DNA of 64,000 bases from assembly GCA_964036195.1 (NCBI GenBank), contig OZ038450.1, positions 4,714,701 through 4,778,700 of the forward strand. Direction: 5' to 3'. Source of the stretch: Sphaerolaimus hirsutus. Lineage: Eukaryota > Nematoda > Chromadorea > Monhysterida > Sphaerolaimidae. The position numbers and the translations under genes were made by a program. The notes beneath the pieces were generated by a model that saw only the letters and a program-made list of their open reading frames with translations, was not told the origin of the DNA and did no database searches. Shown here in pieces: positions 1 through 14,300 of the stretch (position 1 is the first letter of the stretch; every line of letters begins with the position of its first letter).

Positions 1-1149
1 GTGCAACTAATAGAAGAATATTACAGGGGTGTAAAATTGCCCACAAACACTGTGACGCCGGCTAGCCGCCAACAACCTGGGCGACCAGGTGCACAGCAGC
101 GATTTTCTATGAAAAATTTTGTTACAGAGTCCATGGCTGATCCCTGGTGCCCCCGATTGAACCATGCTGGGCATAGGGTAAGTGAGTGTAGAATTACTCA
201 GAGAGAGAAAACAGCAAACCCCAGTACGAGGCCGATGACGTCACCCAAGTCTGACGGTTTCGGTCAAGTCAAAAAATATGGCCCACCGCACACCGATAAC
301 TCTGCTTTACCGAAACCGGTGATGGCCCAGGCTGGAAAAGTGTCAGAACTCAGCGAGAGTGGTGAAAATGATCTGGCTAGTTCTAATCTGGAACCAGATG
401 CTGAATTTGACAATGGCAGCAAGTGGGATGTCTACTGCCACGAGTTTAAACATCGTATGGCGGCGTTAGCTGAAAAGGATCCAGGTGACTTAACTCAGTG
501 GGATAAAAAAATCCAATTTCATTTAAATAAACATTTTCCAACATCCAAACAGATGTCGCCGAGTCCAGCGTGCTTCAATTCTTTTCCGACATCTTTTCTG
601 AACACGATGTTGACGTATTCGGAGAGGAGTGAATTTAATGATAAAATGTGCAGTGAAACTGAATGTAATAATGATTCGAGTGATTCTCCGAATATACTGA
701 TTGCATGCAAAAATAAATGTAATTCACCAGATACTTTTGGAATTAACACTTCTACTACACACGCTTTTACCTCTGTAAGTGATAAACAACAGATTTGTGT
801 CCGCCTGGAAAGAACAAATGGTCCACAAGTTTTTGCAAACGTTAAGATTGAGGGATTGTCTTGCAAAGTGGTGTTAGACTCCGGCTGCACGAGAACTATT
901 TTGCCTATTTCAGCTTTGCAGAAAATATCGGTAGAAACTGGTCTCGATTTGAACAAATACATGCGTCCAAGCGCGACAGAAGTTTTTATGTTGTCAGGTA
1001 AAACTGGTCCTGGAATGATGCAAGAAATACCGCTGTATTTTGAGCATATTTCTCCCGTCGACAACGCCCTTGGACCTCACCTATTACGATTGCGCCCAAA
1101 GGAACTGATGGTTACAGATTTTGTGTGGATTTTAAAATGGTTAATTTGA
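1..1149 (+). pseudogene. Ty3/gypsy retrotransposon gag-protease remnant
   Basis: The reading frame is open from the window edge and ends at 1149, so its 5' end is missing. Around residues 49-63 lies a zinc-knuckle-like stretch, CPRLNHAGHRVSEC. It keeps Cys, His and the last Cys of a CCHC motif but has Leu where the second Cys should be. Around residues 290-305 the motif LDSGCTRTILP fits the active site of a retropepsin-type aspartic protease (DSG in place of DTG). The usual second half of the protease is absent and the frame differs from that of the polymerase downstream. The polymerase frame is already open at about 1041 and reads through an RT-type SPITIAPK start. I infer an internal deletion of more than 100 codons plus a frame change near 1000-1045. 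It is a decayed mobile-element remnant, on the same strand as the host gene at 3790-5128. Confidence 0.8.
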
Positions 1150-3563
1150 TCACTAAAATAGATTCATACCCATTACCTAGAATTGGGGAAATACTGGCTG
1201 AATTTGCTGGCAGAAAAATATTCACGGCTATAGACATTAGGCACGGTTACTACAATGTCCCGTTGGCCGATGAGGACTCCATGGAGAGAACATCCTTCGT
1301 ATGTAGTCTTGGTCAGTACCGTTATACGAGAATGCCGTTTGGTTCATGCAATAGTGGAGCCACTTTCCAGAGGCTCATGAACGTAATGCTCATGGATTTG
1401 AATGAGGATTTGAGCCGCGCGTGGGTGCGCGCTTACATCGACGATGTGCTGTGCTGTTCTGACACGGTAGATGAACACTTGGTTCATTTAAGGCGATTGT
1501 TCCTTCGACTGCGGTGGGCCAACCTGAAAATGCAGCCCAGAAAGTGTAATATTTTTGTCACTTCATTGAAATATTTGGGCCATGAGATTTCGGCCGAGGG
1601 GATATCTGCAACCCCATCACGCGTCAAAGCTATGACTGATTTACCGAAAGTGCATAATAAACAGGATTTGCGCCGTTTTCTGGGAAAGTGTGTTTACTAT
1701 TCCCACTTTATTCCAAATTTTAGTCGAATTGCAGCGCCACTTTACCAAGTGTTGAAGGGCCGCACACCGAAACATGGAGAAACACCATTTGAGTGGACAG
1801 AACCCATGTTGGATGCATGGTCCACCTTGAAATACTGCATCGCCAGCCCGCCAGTGCTCATGCACCCCATACGTGATGGACGACCGTTCTATTTGGAAAC
1901 TGACGCGAGTGCACTAGGTCTGGGAGCGGTATTGTCACAGACTGCCGACGATGGGACAGTTCACCCTATTTCATTCATTTCTAAGAGGCTTCCACATCCT
2001 CACAAAAATTTCTCAGCGGCAGAGCTTGAAAGTTTGTGTATAGCATGGGCAATCCGTCGCTTAGCCGATTTTGTGGAAGGCCAAAAATTAATCGTAATCA
2101 CAGATAACAGTGGGATAGCCCAAGTGTTGCGCTCGCCACATCACAGCAAACTTCACAGGTGGGCAGTCTACGTGCAAAATCGTGTGGTTAAGTTCGTTCA
2201 TCGTGCAGGCCGATTCAACCAGGTGGCAGATGCACTTTCACGCAACCCGATCGACGATGATCAATTCGGCCCCGATGAACTCGATGAGCCGACTGATTTG
2301 GTGGTAGGCCTAAGTGCAAAGATGATGACTACGGGAGTGCCGGAAAATTTGTTAAAATCACATTCTTCAAAAACATCCTCTATTTCGCCGGAAGTAGATT
2401 GGGTTCAACTACAACATAATGACCCAGAATTGTCACCTCTAATAGCTAAATTGAGGGCAGAGGCAGACTCAGTTCCTGGAGCCCAACTCATCGACAATAT
2501 TCTCTACTTTAAGTCATTTGCTGGAGACAATAGTTATGCCATCTGGCCTCCAAAATCCTGGCAGCAGGCTTGTTTACAGCAAGCTCACATGGGAATATAT
2601 GCCAGTCATGGCAGCCAGAAGCGCACTATTGAACTGTTGTGTCAATTTTTCTCATGGCCAACTTTACGCGAAGATGTTAATGGCTTTTGTTCAGCATGCA
2701 CCAACTGCATGCGTTACAAAAGACACGTGTTGCATGCCGGACCGCTGGGAAGCGTGAATACCCCTATGCAGCCCTTTGATACGGTCCATATTGACTCAAT
2801 GCAACTAGTGGACGGTGATCCCAAGTCGAAAATTATTGTTGTAGTCGATTCATTCACACGCTACACTATTACGTTTTCTGTTTCCTCACTTAAGGGACCA
2901 GCTGTAACAAAAGGTATTCTGCGAAATGTGTTTTTACTTTTCGGTGCGCCTAGATTGATCGTAACAGATCAGGGCACAGAATATTTGAATTCCGAATTTA
3001 GGGCACTTTGCCAAGAGTTCGGAGTGAGTCATTCACCAATCACATCTCACAACCCTGCCGCAAATGGACTAGTGGAAACGGTGAATGGCAGATTAAGGGA
3101 TTTGTTTGCTATTACGAAAAGTGAAAAACCAAGTTTGAATTGGAGAGACATTCTCCCATTGATAACTCTAAAACACAACATGGCTTTCAATAAAAATGTT
3201 AATTGTTGCCCATTTTATTTGATTTTCGGACACCTACCTCATTGGAACATGTTTTATGCAGCTTCTAAACATTTAAATATGGATGAAATACGATATAGCG
3301 CGAGAACGCACAGCGACAGAAGCAGAGCCATATATCAACGTTATTTAAATTCAAAAAACAAGGTTGAAATTGTAGCTGGCGATTCTATTATGGTGAAAAT
3401 TAATGATCAGAATCGAACTACACCGAAATTTTCTGGACCGCATGTGGTTTTGAATGTTGAGGGTCCCAGCGTCTTCATTAATATGGGCGGACAAGTCCGC
3501 AAAATCCCTCACAGATATTGCTGGAAATTAAATAATATTGTCAACTCTAGTTCTACACATTAA
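1045..3563 (+). mobile_element. Ty3/gypsy pol: reverse transcriptase, RNase H, integrase
   Basis: This is a long open frame whose first ATG is at 1125. Homology starts earlier, near 1050, with SPITIAPK and FCVDFKMVN. Reverse transcriptase motifs are FTAIDIRHGYYN, RMPFG and the catalytic YIDD. RNase H follows with YLETDASALGLGAVL. The integrase has an HHCC zinc region (H..H, then CSACTNC) and a DDE core seen as VHIDSM, TDQGTEY and the NPAANGLVE stretch with the catalytic Glu. The order RT-RNase H-integrase is that of Ty3/gypsy elements. The polymerase part is uninterrupted, which suggests a fairly recent insertion even though the upstream protease is broken. I could not find clear long terminal repeats. 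It probably sits in an intron of the gene whose last exons follow at 3790. Confidence 0.9.
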
Positions 3564-3789
3564 TATTTGTTTGAGTTGTTTAAATCATTTTGATTTTGTT
3601 TGTGAGTCTTTATGGTGTGTAGCTAGCAGTAACTTGTCATTTCCGTTTACTGGTTATTTGTTCTCTTGAAAAGAGACACAACAAGTCACAATAAAAAAAA
3701 AAGTCGAAAACAACTTCTGGAACAGCCTTTTGACAAAATGTTTTGCCAAAAGTTAATTTGGTGCTGTTTCTGTTTCATGCTGGTGTCAG
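3564..3789 (+). other. Unassigned DNA between gypsy pol and the next exon
   Basis: No gene is visible. The stretch should hold the 3' end of the retrotransposon and the last bases of a host intron. A run of A (aataaaaaaaaaag) near 3693 could be a polypurine tract or tail. The sequence just before 3790 (ttctgtttcatgctggtgtcag) works as a splice acceptor for the following exon. Confidence 0.4.
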
Positions 3790-5128
3790 CTGGGCGAGAT
3801 AAAAGATTACCTGCCAAGCCACGTGAGTGACGTCAGTCTGGCAGCACTGATCCCGCAATTCAGTCGATTTCGGGAGCTACTACCCCTGAGAATGCTGACC
3901 GAACTCATGCACAAGTTCGTAGGCATTTTTAGCATGCTTAAATGCTTTATTTTGGCAGTCTATTTTGACATTCGTTTTTTCATGTCATTAATTAATTAAT
4001 TCATCATTAATTCGTTATTGTTTCATGGGCTGTGTTTTCTGTCAGTGAAAATTTGGGGACTTTCTGTGCAGGTCCAAGACGAAGAGTTGGACTACGGTGA
4101 CGAGACCGAAGATGTGCCTTCGACATCAGCGCCGTTGCCAGCTCGTGCAGTTGATAATGAGCCAGCGGCTGGAACATCGGCAGACCCGGATAGGGCCGCC
4201 TCTACCGCCACAGAAGCCGCTCGTGTGGGGGATTTCGCTACAGCTTATCAAAATGTCAAAACTGTCCTAGAAACCATGCGTTCAAACATGACATCTTTGA
4301 GCGCTAAATACCAAGAAGTTGTGCGGTCTCTAGATGACATACACGCGGTAGCCGATGAACGTCATCGAACCATTGTGGGCTACAAAGTCCGATTTTGTTT
4401 TTCATGAAAACATTTTGATCGCATTCAATTTTGTTTCTTCATTCCATTTTAGTTGGAATGCGACAACCTGCAAGCTTTGTCTGATGAGCAGGGCAGGTCA
4501 ATTGCCAATATGGCTAGAGAACTTGAGGTTTTTCGACAGCGTGCGAATGTTGAGATGTATAATGCTACTACACAAACAGAAACCACGATTTTTCCTACGG
4601 TTGAGTAATTCATCAATGTTGACCGATCAACATTTTTGTAGGGTTGATGGTCAATTTTTATCTGTCATTCTAGCGCACGGTGGTCAACCTGGACGAAGCA
4701 AACGTATTTTACCGGCGTCACGAATTTGCGATGGCACTAAACGTGGCTGGGACACGCGCGCCGAACCCCCCTGAAATACGCCGCGCTCGCTTTGGTCTAC
4801 CCACTGAGCAGGTGCTTGGCGAACGCCGTGCACGCTTCAATTTGCTACCCGAACAAGAACCCGGACCGTCAGAAATTCCGGTAATTGTTTGATGTATATT
4901 GCTGAAGGCTGATGTTTTGGTCAAAAGGTCTATTTGAGGACATTTTGTTCTAAGACTCGCACGCCGTGTCCTGCACCTGCTGGGCGTGGTCGTAGTCGTG
5001 GACGAGGGCGGCGCCCGTCACCCAATGCTACTTTCCGAAACACGGCTGCTCGACTGTCACGTGAACCTTACCGCCGCCGACACCGTCGCAGCCGTTCACG
5101 TTCACCATCTTCACGCGCTAAGTTTTAG
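3790..5128 (+). CDS. Unrecognised coiled-coil protein with RS/RG-rich tail, last five exons
   Basis: Five exons join in frame: 3790-3918, 4072-4386, 4453-4599, 4674-4880 and 4955-5128, giving 323 residues to the stop. All introns are GT-AG. The first exon has an in-frame acceptor, so the 5' part lies upstream, probably beyond the gypsy insertion and the window edge. The protein starts with a helical stretch (DYLPSHVSDVSLAALIPQF), then an acidic, Ala/Thr-rich linker. A heptad-like coiled coil follows (NVKTVLETMRSNMTSLSAKY and on to MARELEVFRQRANVEM), then a charged section with repeated RRAR(F). The tail is GRGRSRGRGRR followed by RRRHRRSRSRSPSSRAKF. Such RG and RS tails are typical of RNA-binding or splicing-associated proteins, but I do not recognise the family. 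The continuous frame across four junctions is strong evidence that the gene is real. Confidence 0.65.
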
Positions 5129-5373
5129 AGACAAAAAAGAAAGGGGGAAGATTCCGGTTGGGAAGATAGAGTCGTTTTGAAAAAATTTGAAATTGTGATT
5201 ATAATTGAAAAGTCGAGAGAGTGAAAATGATGGAAATTGGAAGTGTTTTAGGTTGACATCTTAGTGATTCCGTTTTCTGAGTATTTAGTTGTGTCGTTGG
5301 CACGTTAAAGGGATCGGTACACGTCAATAAACTCTACAAATCCTTCATAGCAGCTCAACCATCCGTCAGTAGG
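5129..5373. other. 3' flank, no gene seen
   Basis: About 245 bp following the stop at 5128. Nothing coding is visible. It presumably contains the 3' untranslated region of the upstream gene, although no clear AATAAA site stands out. Confidence 0.3.
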
Positions 5374-5776
5374 CAGGGACGTATCCAGAATTTTTGAGCG
5401 GGGGGGCTGCTTGTTTACGGAGCCCGGCGAGGGGGGGGGGGGCTCAGCCCCCCCTAAAATTTTAGCTACATAGTGGCGGAATGGCGCCATTAGTATGCAC
5501 AACGCCATGGCGCCATTGGCGTTGGCGTCAGCGCCATGGAACGCTGTATATGTATGTAAATATACATACAAAACAGCAAAAAGCACAACATTTATAATGA
5601 TTTGCGGCCACATGGAGCAAATCTGATGATAATGCCTTATATCTGGTGAAGAATGCGCGCTTGCTCGCAAAATTTTTTACGCTGACATTAAAAAAGTCGC
5701 ATTTTTGGTCACTTTCTGGTCTGGCCCCGGGAGGGGGGGGGGCTGCTGCCCCCCCCGCCCCCCTGGATACGGCCCT
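5374..5776. mobile_element. hAT-like MITE, CAGGG(A/C)CGTATCCAGG family, copy 1
   Basis: The ends are CAGGGACGTATCCAG and the complement of CTGGATACGGCCCTG. Poly-G/C tracts lie just inside both ends and GGCGCC-type repeats further in. The flanks TCAGTAGG and CTAGTAGG match at 6 of 8 bases, an aged 8-bp target duplication. The same element recurs at 10369, 46999, 47894, 50955 and 62079, where five exact 8-bp duplications define the family. No transposase is encoded. Confidence 0.75.
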
Positions 5777-5932
5777 GCTAGTAGGTATTTATGGTGAAAA
5801 TGCTAAGTATTTATTAAAGCCGTCTATTAAGTTTCTGCCGTCATAACTCCCCATGTACGCAAACACAAAAATGTCGAAGGAATAGAAATCTTCCAATACA
5901 TTGCATCCGTCGACAACTTATAAATACATCTA

Positions 5933-6371
5933 CCGTATATCCTCGAATAAGACCCCCCCTCGAATAACTCCTCCCCCTTGAATAACTCCCCCTCAAAAAC
6001 ACCGACGAAAAAATAACTCCCCCCTCGACCAACTCCCCCTTCTTGAATAAGTCCCCCTCTTGGTGAAAAATATGCTATAAAATGTTCTAAAATGAAAGAT
6101 GTAAATACAAAAGAATGTTAACGTGAGGCAGCGACAGCAGATACATCATATGTACACAGTGTATAAACCTATTTTTGTTGTTGTTGAACTGTTAAATACA
6201 TGGATTACATGAGTTGACAGAATGCGTTCATACGATGAATTCAGTCCAAGTTTCTGAGGAAAAAATAACTCCCTCCCTTGAATAACTCCTCCCCCTTGAA
6301 TAAGTCCCCCCTCACAAACTGTGACGAAACAATAACTCCCCTGGGGTCTTATTCGAGGATATACGGTACAT
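5933..6371. mobile_element. TACCGTAT...ATACGGTA inverted-repeat MITE
   Basis: Inverted ends read TACCGTATATCCTCGAATAA and its complement, followed by runs such as GACCCCCC. Inside are repeated AATAACTCCCCC blocks on one strand. The outermost TA on both sides fits a TA target duplication, as in Tc1/mariner-type elements, but this cannot be separated from the inverted repeat itself. Related copies occur at 10219, 12551, 22486, 23303, 36066, 44939, 61218 and 62787. Confidence 0.7.
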
Positions 6372-6973
6372 ATACATTTATGTCAACTTCCTTTACATTC
6401 GTGTTCCCGTGAACATGGATTCGCGATTGAATCGAGACACACGTTCTACAAATACACAATTGATCTTCAAATATGTATTTGTCCCCTAATTTGTTACTTC
6501 ACATTTGTATACATTTATTGCCCAGGGGTTAATTCCAATTATAAAGTTCGGTAATCCCCGCAGTGCCTCAATGCGAATATTCCTAGTCAGTGGGTGTGCT
6601 TTCATGAACATTTGCATTGTGGCGCGCGTGACACAAATTTGCCGCATAATCCAAGCCCAGTGTGTCAGTTCTTTCCATCCATGTTGGGCCTTGATTGCTG
6701 CACACAAAAAGGCATTTCATGATGCATTTTTCAGTGGTTATTATACGGGTTCAAAATGGGATCTTGGAAATGCACCATACAGCAGACATCAAATACCTTT
6801 CCGAACAACCGATTCATTCTGCACACACTTGATATTCTTGTTCCGCGTTCGGACATTTACGTACTCGCATCAGTTTTCTACAGAAATTTCCACAAATTTT
6901 TTTTCACTTATGTATTTGAGTTCACCGGAACTAGTCATTCATTACCTAGTTAACACTCACTGACCCCTCGCAG
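6372..6973. other. Intergenic or intronic DNA upstream of the first visible NDUFS8 exon
   Basis: No exon could be assigned. Reading frames of 73 codons (minus, 6486-6707) and 152 codons (plus, 6505-6963) overlap each other here. Neither has recognisable motifs or splice sites that extend NDUFS8. The missing first exon(s) of NDUFS8 may lie here or further upstream. Confidence 0.3.
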
Positions 6974-9051
<2,078 letters not shown>

Positions 9052-9896
9052 ATTAATGTGATCTAGTATAATCGAGGTTTGCACCACTGCGTTTTGCGGA
9101 ATATTGTGTATAAATAGTCACATTCAGTTTGAAGTTTTCTCGCTCAGTGATAGACATTTTGAGCGCACTTCGTGGCCATACACATTCTAGTTTCTACCAT
9201 AATTTCATAAAATTTGGAATACGTATAAATCAGCTTTTGACGCAATTGAGATTACCTGAATGAGGTGTCCGTCAACTGCTGTTGACGGATTTGAAATTAA
9301 TCACCCAGGCAACTCGAATGCGTTCAAGGGTGATGGGGGAGTTCGAGTTTTTTATAAATATCGTTAGAAAACTAGTGCGAGTGTGTGGCCACTATTTATT
9401 AGTTATTTCCGATGAACATAATCGTCATTTTTTAAATATTTTCTCGATATTAGAATGGAAAATGAAACTCCCATACCTTATTTTGGCTGTTTTAACATGC
9501 TCAAACCTAGCACCGCATTGGATACACAGTTTGCCGGGTGATCGCAAGCTGTACCATCGCTTTCAAGCCCAAATTTAATTTACAAAGTCAAATTTTTTGG
9601 TCGACCTGGTGCCAGTTCCGCAAAATTAGAAGTGAAATGGCAAATGCGAAGTAAAAACGCAAAGGCGAAGTGAAATAGCAAAGGCTAAGTAAAAAAATAA
9701 AAAGTAATTTCTCTTCGCTTTTGCCATTTCATTTGCCAATTCACTTGCCATTTTACTTCTCAATTTGCAGAACTGGCCCCTGATTCGTGCTGGAAATATT
9801 TATATATCCACGTTTTTAACTGTCAATACCAGACACTGATCAGGCCGCCCTAAAACAGGTCAAAGAAAGCTGAACCATAATCGCAGGTGCCATAAA
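9052..9896. other. NDUFS8 3' flank with a small inverted-repeat element
   Basis: No gene is seen. At about 9609-9779 a short palindromic element has ends like CAGTTCCGCAAAATTAGAAGT and its complement, with GAAATGGCAAA and GAAGTAAAAA repeats inside. A target duplication was not found. Confidence 0.45.
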
Positions 9897-10100
9897 ATGG
9901 AACCTATCTCAACCTACTTGCCAATTTGTGCCGCGTGCGGCTGCGCGTGGATAGCCGCCACTTCGTATTTGAACCACACTCGTTGGCACAGGCGCGGTTC
10001 GGCGTTGATTTTTTATTTTAATTTTTGTCTCGCCGGAGTGACGTCATATTTGGCGGCTGGGTATGCTATTGGTGATTTTAATGTGGCCTGGCGACTATTG
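9897..10100 (+). CDS. Possible 5' exon of dolichol kinase or a separate membrane protein
   Basis: An ATG at 9897 opens a frame with two hydrophobic, likely membrane-spanning stretches (LPICAACGCAWIAATSYL and FYFNFCLAGVTSYLAAGYAI). The position, strand and hydrophobicity would fit the N-terminal part of the multi-pass dolichol kinase downstream. However, I could not join it in frame with certainty to the first secure exon at 11359. A possible continuation at 10176 (GIWVLSMAKAGTAL) ends where a MITE starts at 10219. It could also be an unrelated small membrane-protein exon. Confidence 0.35.
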
Positions 10101-10218
10101 GTATTTTGCCTGGATGACGGACCTAGGATTAGGTTATTTTCTGGGTGATTTTTATCATTGTTGAATGTGGTGCAGGCGGGATCTGGGTCCTGAGTATGGC
10201 GAAAGCTGGAACTGCTCT

Positions 10219-11171
10219 ACCGTATTTCCCTTGAATTAACCCCCCCTTGAAATACCCCCCTCTGGAGTAAGGTACATCATGTATGCAAGGAACATGATGT
10301 ATTTATTGCGACCATTTTGCATCGCAGTTATACATATGCGCTAGTTTGTGTAGCGATGTACGTTTACGCAAGGACGTAGCCAGGGGGGCGGCCGCCCACC
10401 CCCCTTCCCGGGCCGGACAAAAAAATGTGCCAGAAAGGGCACTTCCAGAAGACGATTTTGTCGACAGTTTGAAAAAATTTTGCGCTCAAGCGCGCATTTT
10501 CCCTTCGCAGCATATATTTTCGGCTGACTGGTCTCCGCGGCTTCAAAGTCAGTGAAAATGGACCCAATTCCTGTCCATGTCGCTCTATATGCCTGTGAAA
10601 AACAGACGTATACTGGTGTTTTGGCGCCAATGCCAACATCAGTGGCGCCATGGTGTGGCGCCTACGAATGGGGGGTGGGGGGGGTGCCGCCCCCCCCGTT
10701 CGCCGGGCTCCGTATACAATCCGCCCCCCCCCGCTCAAAAATCCTGGCTACGTCCCTGCGTTTACGTCCCTGTTATGTCCCTATGGCCCCACACACGCTA
10801 GTTGACACCGACACCGAATGTCAACTGGTTCCGTTCCCAATTCAAAGCTCGCGTTTGAACGTCATTCGTCGGCTCGTCAGCAAGCTTTGAATCGGGATCG
10901 GCACCAGTTGACATTTGGTGTCGATGTCAACTAGCGTGTGGGGACCCTATATACCCTATTTGGTCACGTTTATAAGCGGTTTGGAGTATGTAAAAGCGTA
11001 TACTTTAGTATGACTTTTCCTGAAAAGGGTATACTTTAGTATGACTTTTCCTGAAAATTTCTGACGAAATAATAAACCCCCCCCTCGAATAAGCCCCCTC
11101 GTAATACCCCCCTCAAAATTTCCACTCTGAAAAAATAAACCCCCTGGGGGTATTTCGAGGAAATACGGTAT
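10219..11171. mobile_element. TACCGTAT-type MITE with nested elements
   Basis: The left end is TACCGTATTTCCCTTGAATT and the right end GGTATTTCGAGGAAATACGGTA. Inside are a hAT-like MITE with an exact 8-bp duplication (10369-10758) and a CCCACACACGCTAGTTGAC-ended palindromic element at about 10789-10946. The sequence GTATACTTTAGTATGACTTTTCCTGAAAA is tandemly duplicated near 10999-11054. Confidence 0.7.
10369..10758. mobile_element. hAT-like MITE, CAGGGACGTATCCAGG family, copy 2
   Basis: Element with ends CAAGGACGTAGCCAGG and CTGGCTACGTCCCTG, poly-C/G tracts and internal GGCGCC words. The target duplication CGTTTACG is exact at 10361-10368 and 10759-10766. Confidence 0.85.
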
Positions 11172-11358
11172 ATCATTTCTAGAATAGGGTCACTCTGTTC
11201 CACGTTTCTCTGACATCTGCGGAAAATCTGGATCGTGCTATGTTACTCAAATTTCGAATATTTGAGAAATTTATTCACGTTAAAATTAGCCCCTAGTGGA
11301 ACCTCGGCACATCTACGCATAAAAATCACCTTCAAAATTACATTTCGTCCCACTGCAG

Positions 11359-14300
11359 ACCCTTAATCCTACTATTTTGGTTCGGCCTATGTCTCAGCTC
11401 CACATCGGCCTGCCTACTCTACTACGCACCAATCAACGATAGAAACTCACAGCTAATTCGAAACTCCGCCCACAAAGCGCCCAAATGGTTGCGCAAGTTT
11501 TTTCACTGCACTGCGCTGGGAATTGGCGTCAGCGGTTTGAGACATGACCCCCAGTTGACATTGGTCGCCAGTTCACTAATTGCGTGCACCTTTGTGGTTT
11601 TGGAGGTGGGCGGGTGATCATTTTGAGTGATTTTAACTCAAACATTAAATAAAAATTGTTTTTTGATTGTGATGGTTCAATGTGTTCCATTTGTTGTACG
11701 CTGGGAAGTTTTTCGTTGTTGGGATGTCGACTGTTTTCAATCCATTGAGATATATTCTAGTTTAAGGAAGTACAGCTTTTACGTCACAGGAAGGAAGGGG
11801 CGTGCTCTTTAACTCCCCGGTTCCCTAATGTATTACAACTCAATTTGCCCATTGAAATCTCAAGAAGAACCGTGAAAAATCTGCATGGAAAGCTACAGAC
11901 TCAACAATTTTTTTATAGATTTTTGCAATCTTGACCCCCACGACACACGTACACAAAGCCCCCCCCCTCGCAGTGCGCGCGCATACTCCGAATAAGCCTG
12001 TTCAATTTCTGCACTGTGATGGATTCTGCGTTGCGGCCATTATTGGATGAGCGCCAAGAATCCCTTTTTGGCGTAGTGCTGACACCTATTTTCTTGCTGT
12101 GTGGTACTTTTGCACCTTTGTGGCTTGATGCCGTACAGATGCCAGTGGATGTCAAATTAAGACACTATGCTGGTATGATTATTTGTTTTGTTTCTTTTTT
12201 GAATTTAATGTGTGTGACGGGTTGGGTGTAGTGATGGAAAAGCGCCAGGAAAAATGGCGCCATTCAAAATAATGGCGCCGGGCGCCAAAGGGCGCCAGAG
12301 AAAATGGCGCCAAGCGCCAATGGCGCCACGGCGCCATCTGAAAAAATGGCGCCGGGCGCCAAAGGGCGCCAGAGAAAATGGCGCCAAGCGCCAATGGCGC
12401 CACGGCGCCATCTGAAAAAATGGCGCCGGGCGCCAAAGGGCGCCAGGAAAAATAGCGCCGGGCGCCAAAATAGCGCCGGGCGCCAAAATGGCGCCAACGA
12501 TGAAAGTCACTATTTTAGCACAAATGTCAAAACAGAAGCTTTTTTAGAAGAGCCATATGTTACCGTATTTCCTCCAAATACCCCTTCGAAATACCCCAAG
12601 CTCTGAGCGAGCTGGGGAAATATAACCCCCACTCGACACCCCCCCCCCCGCGATCTGTAATAAGGTACATCATGTTTGCAATGAACATGATGTTTAATGG
12701 CTGCCAATTTACATCGCAGCTATACGTATTTCCTCGAAATACCCATGGGGGTGTATTTTTCATAGAGTTCAAAGTTCATTGTGTGCAGAGTGTCACATTT
12801 CGAGGGGGGTGGGTTTTGTTCAAGGGGTGGTTGTATTATTTCCCCAGAAATTTTCGAGACAGATTGTAGTAAAGATGGGCTTTTACATCCCCAAAACTGG
12901 TAATAAAAGTGACAAAACAGCATATATTTAGATGTATCAACGTAGATGGCTACACAAACTAGTCTTATGTGTGGCTGTGATGCATATTGACAACGAGTAA
13001 TATATCATGTACATTGTGTACATGATGTAACTTATTCCAGACGGGGGTATTTCGAGGGAGGTTATTTTTTTCTCAGCTCGAAAAAACCTGGCTCGAAATA
13101 CGGTACTGCTTTGTGCTGCTAATTGGTAAATTGACTGCTTTGTGTACGATCTACGATAAAATGTCCAAAAATGTCCTATTTATTCGCGGAATTTTGGCGC
13201 CATCCAAAACAATGGCGCCGGCCCCAGCGAAAATGGCGCCAAGGGCGCCATGGCGCCATTTGAAATAATGGCGCCGGGCGCCAGATGGCGCCAGAGAAAT
13301 GGGCGCCAAGCGCCAATGGCGCTGGCGCCCTTTGGCGCCATTAAAGGGCGCCAGCGCCATGGCGCCATTCCATCACTAGTTGGGTGGTCAGTAGGGTTGA
13401 AAAAAAACGTTTTTTTTTAACTCGATGTTTTTATAAAAACAACGTGTTTTTTTAAAAGCTCCCAGATATGACCTTGTGTCAACATATATAGGTATATCAG
13501 ATAGTGGCAATACTCTGTGATGTTATATATGACCATATAATGGTTGTTGAGCCATGGGATAGCATTATAAGTGGTGATTTGTGTCAAAAATATCCATTTT
13601 TTGTCGATACGTTCGTATATTGCCTTATGGTCGAATGTTCGTGACTTCAGGTAAAGTTTCGCACGGAATAGTGATGAAACAAGGTTATAAAAGGAGGTTG
13701 TTACTTTGGGAGTGAAGTTACACACTGTGGAGGTACATGGAAGCACATTACCTCAATATTATATACTACACCAACATATGACGGCTTATTAACCCATGGA
13801 AGCATATATAAATGGATACTTTGATACTAAAAATGTCACAAAACTAATGAAAATCACCACCAATGTCAATTTGTGTGTGAAATTGCGCGCTTGCGCGCAA
13901 AAATTTTGCAAAATACCTAGTGCTTAGGACCAAAAAATTCGGTTACATTTCGGACGTCATGTTTTTTAAAAAAAAAAACGTTTTTTTTATGATAAAAAAC
14001 GTTTTAAAAAAAACATCGGCCAACCCTAGTGGTCAGTCTAGAATTTTTCCTGTTATTTGCCAATGTGTTATGAGAGTGGAGATTATGGTTGAAAAATAAC
14101 AAGTTTAAAAATTTTTTAAATGTTATGGAGCGATATTTATTTATGATAAAATATTTAATGATAAATGGCTAATCAAAATCATTAGGTATATTTTGAAATT
14201 CGATAAGCAGCAGCGCAATTTTGTCACGCTCCCATTAATTATCATCTTTTTTTAATGCAGGGATCGCATCCGTGGGTGTCGGCGATGCCGCCGCTGCGTT

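Noticed and set aside
6486-6963. Genes on either strand upstream of NDUFS8
   Set aside because: The two open frames overlap on opposite strands, show no motif, and provide no splice site leading into the NDUFS8 exon.
9897-10219. Secure N-terminal exons of dolichol kinase
   Set aside because: The hydrophobic frame is suggestive, but no chain of phases connects it to the exon at 11359, so it is reported separately with low confidence.
11190-11282. DOLK exon reading NRVTLFHVSL...LLKFRIFEKF
   Set aside because: Open frame after an acceptor-like ttctag, but no donor gives the phase needed for the exon at 11359, and similarity to the family is weak.
12240-13370. Ala/Pro/Trp-rich frames (for example APFGARRH repeats)
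   Set aside because: Products of GGCGCC arrays inside a hAT-like element with exact target duplications; also at 26560-26797 and 33161-34043.
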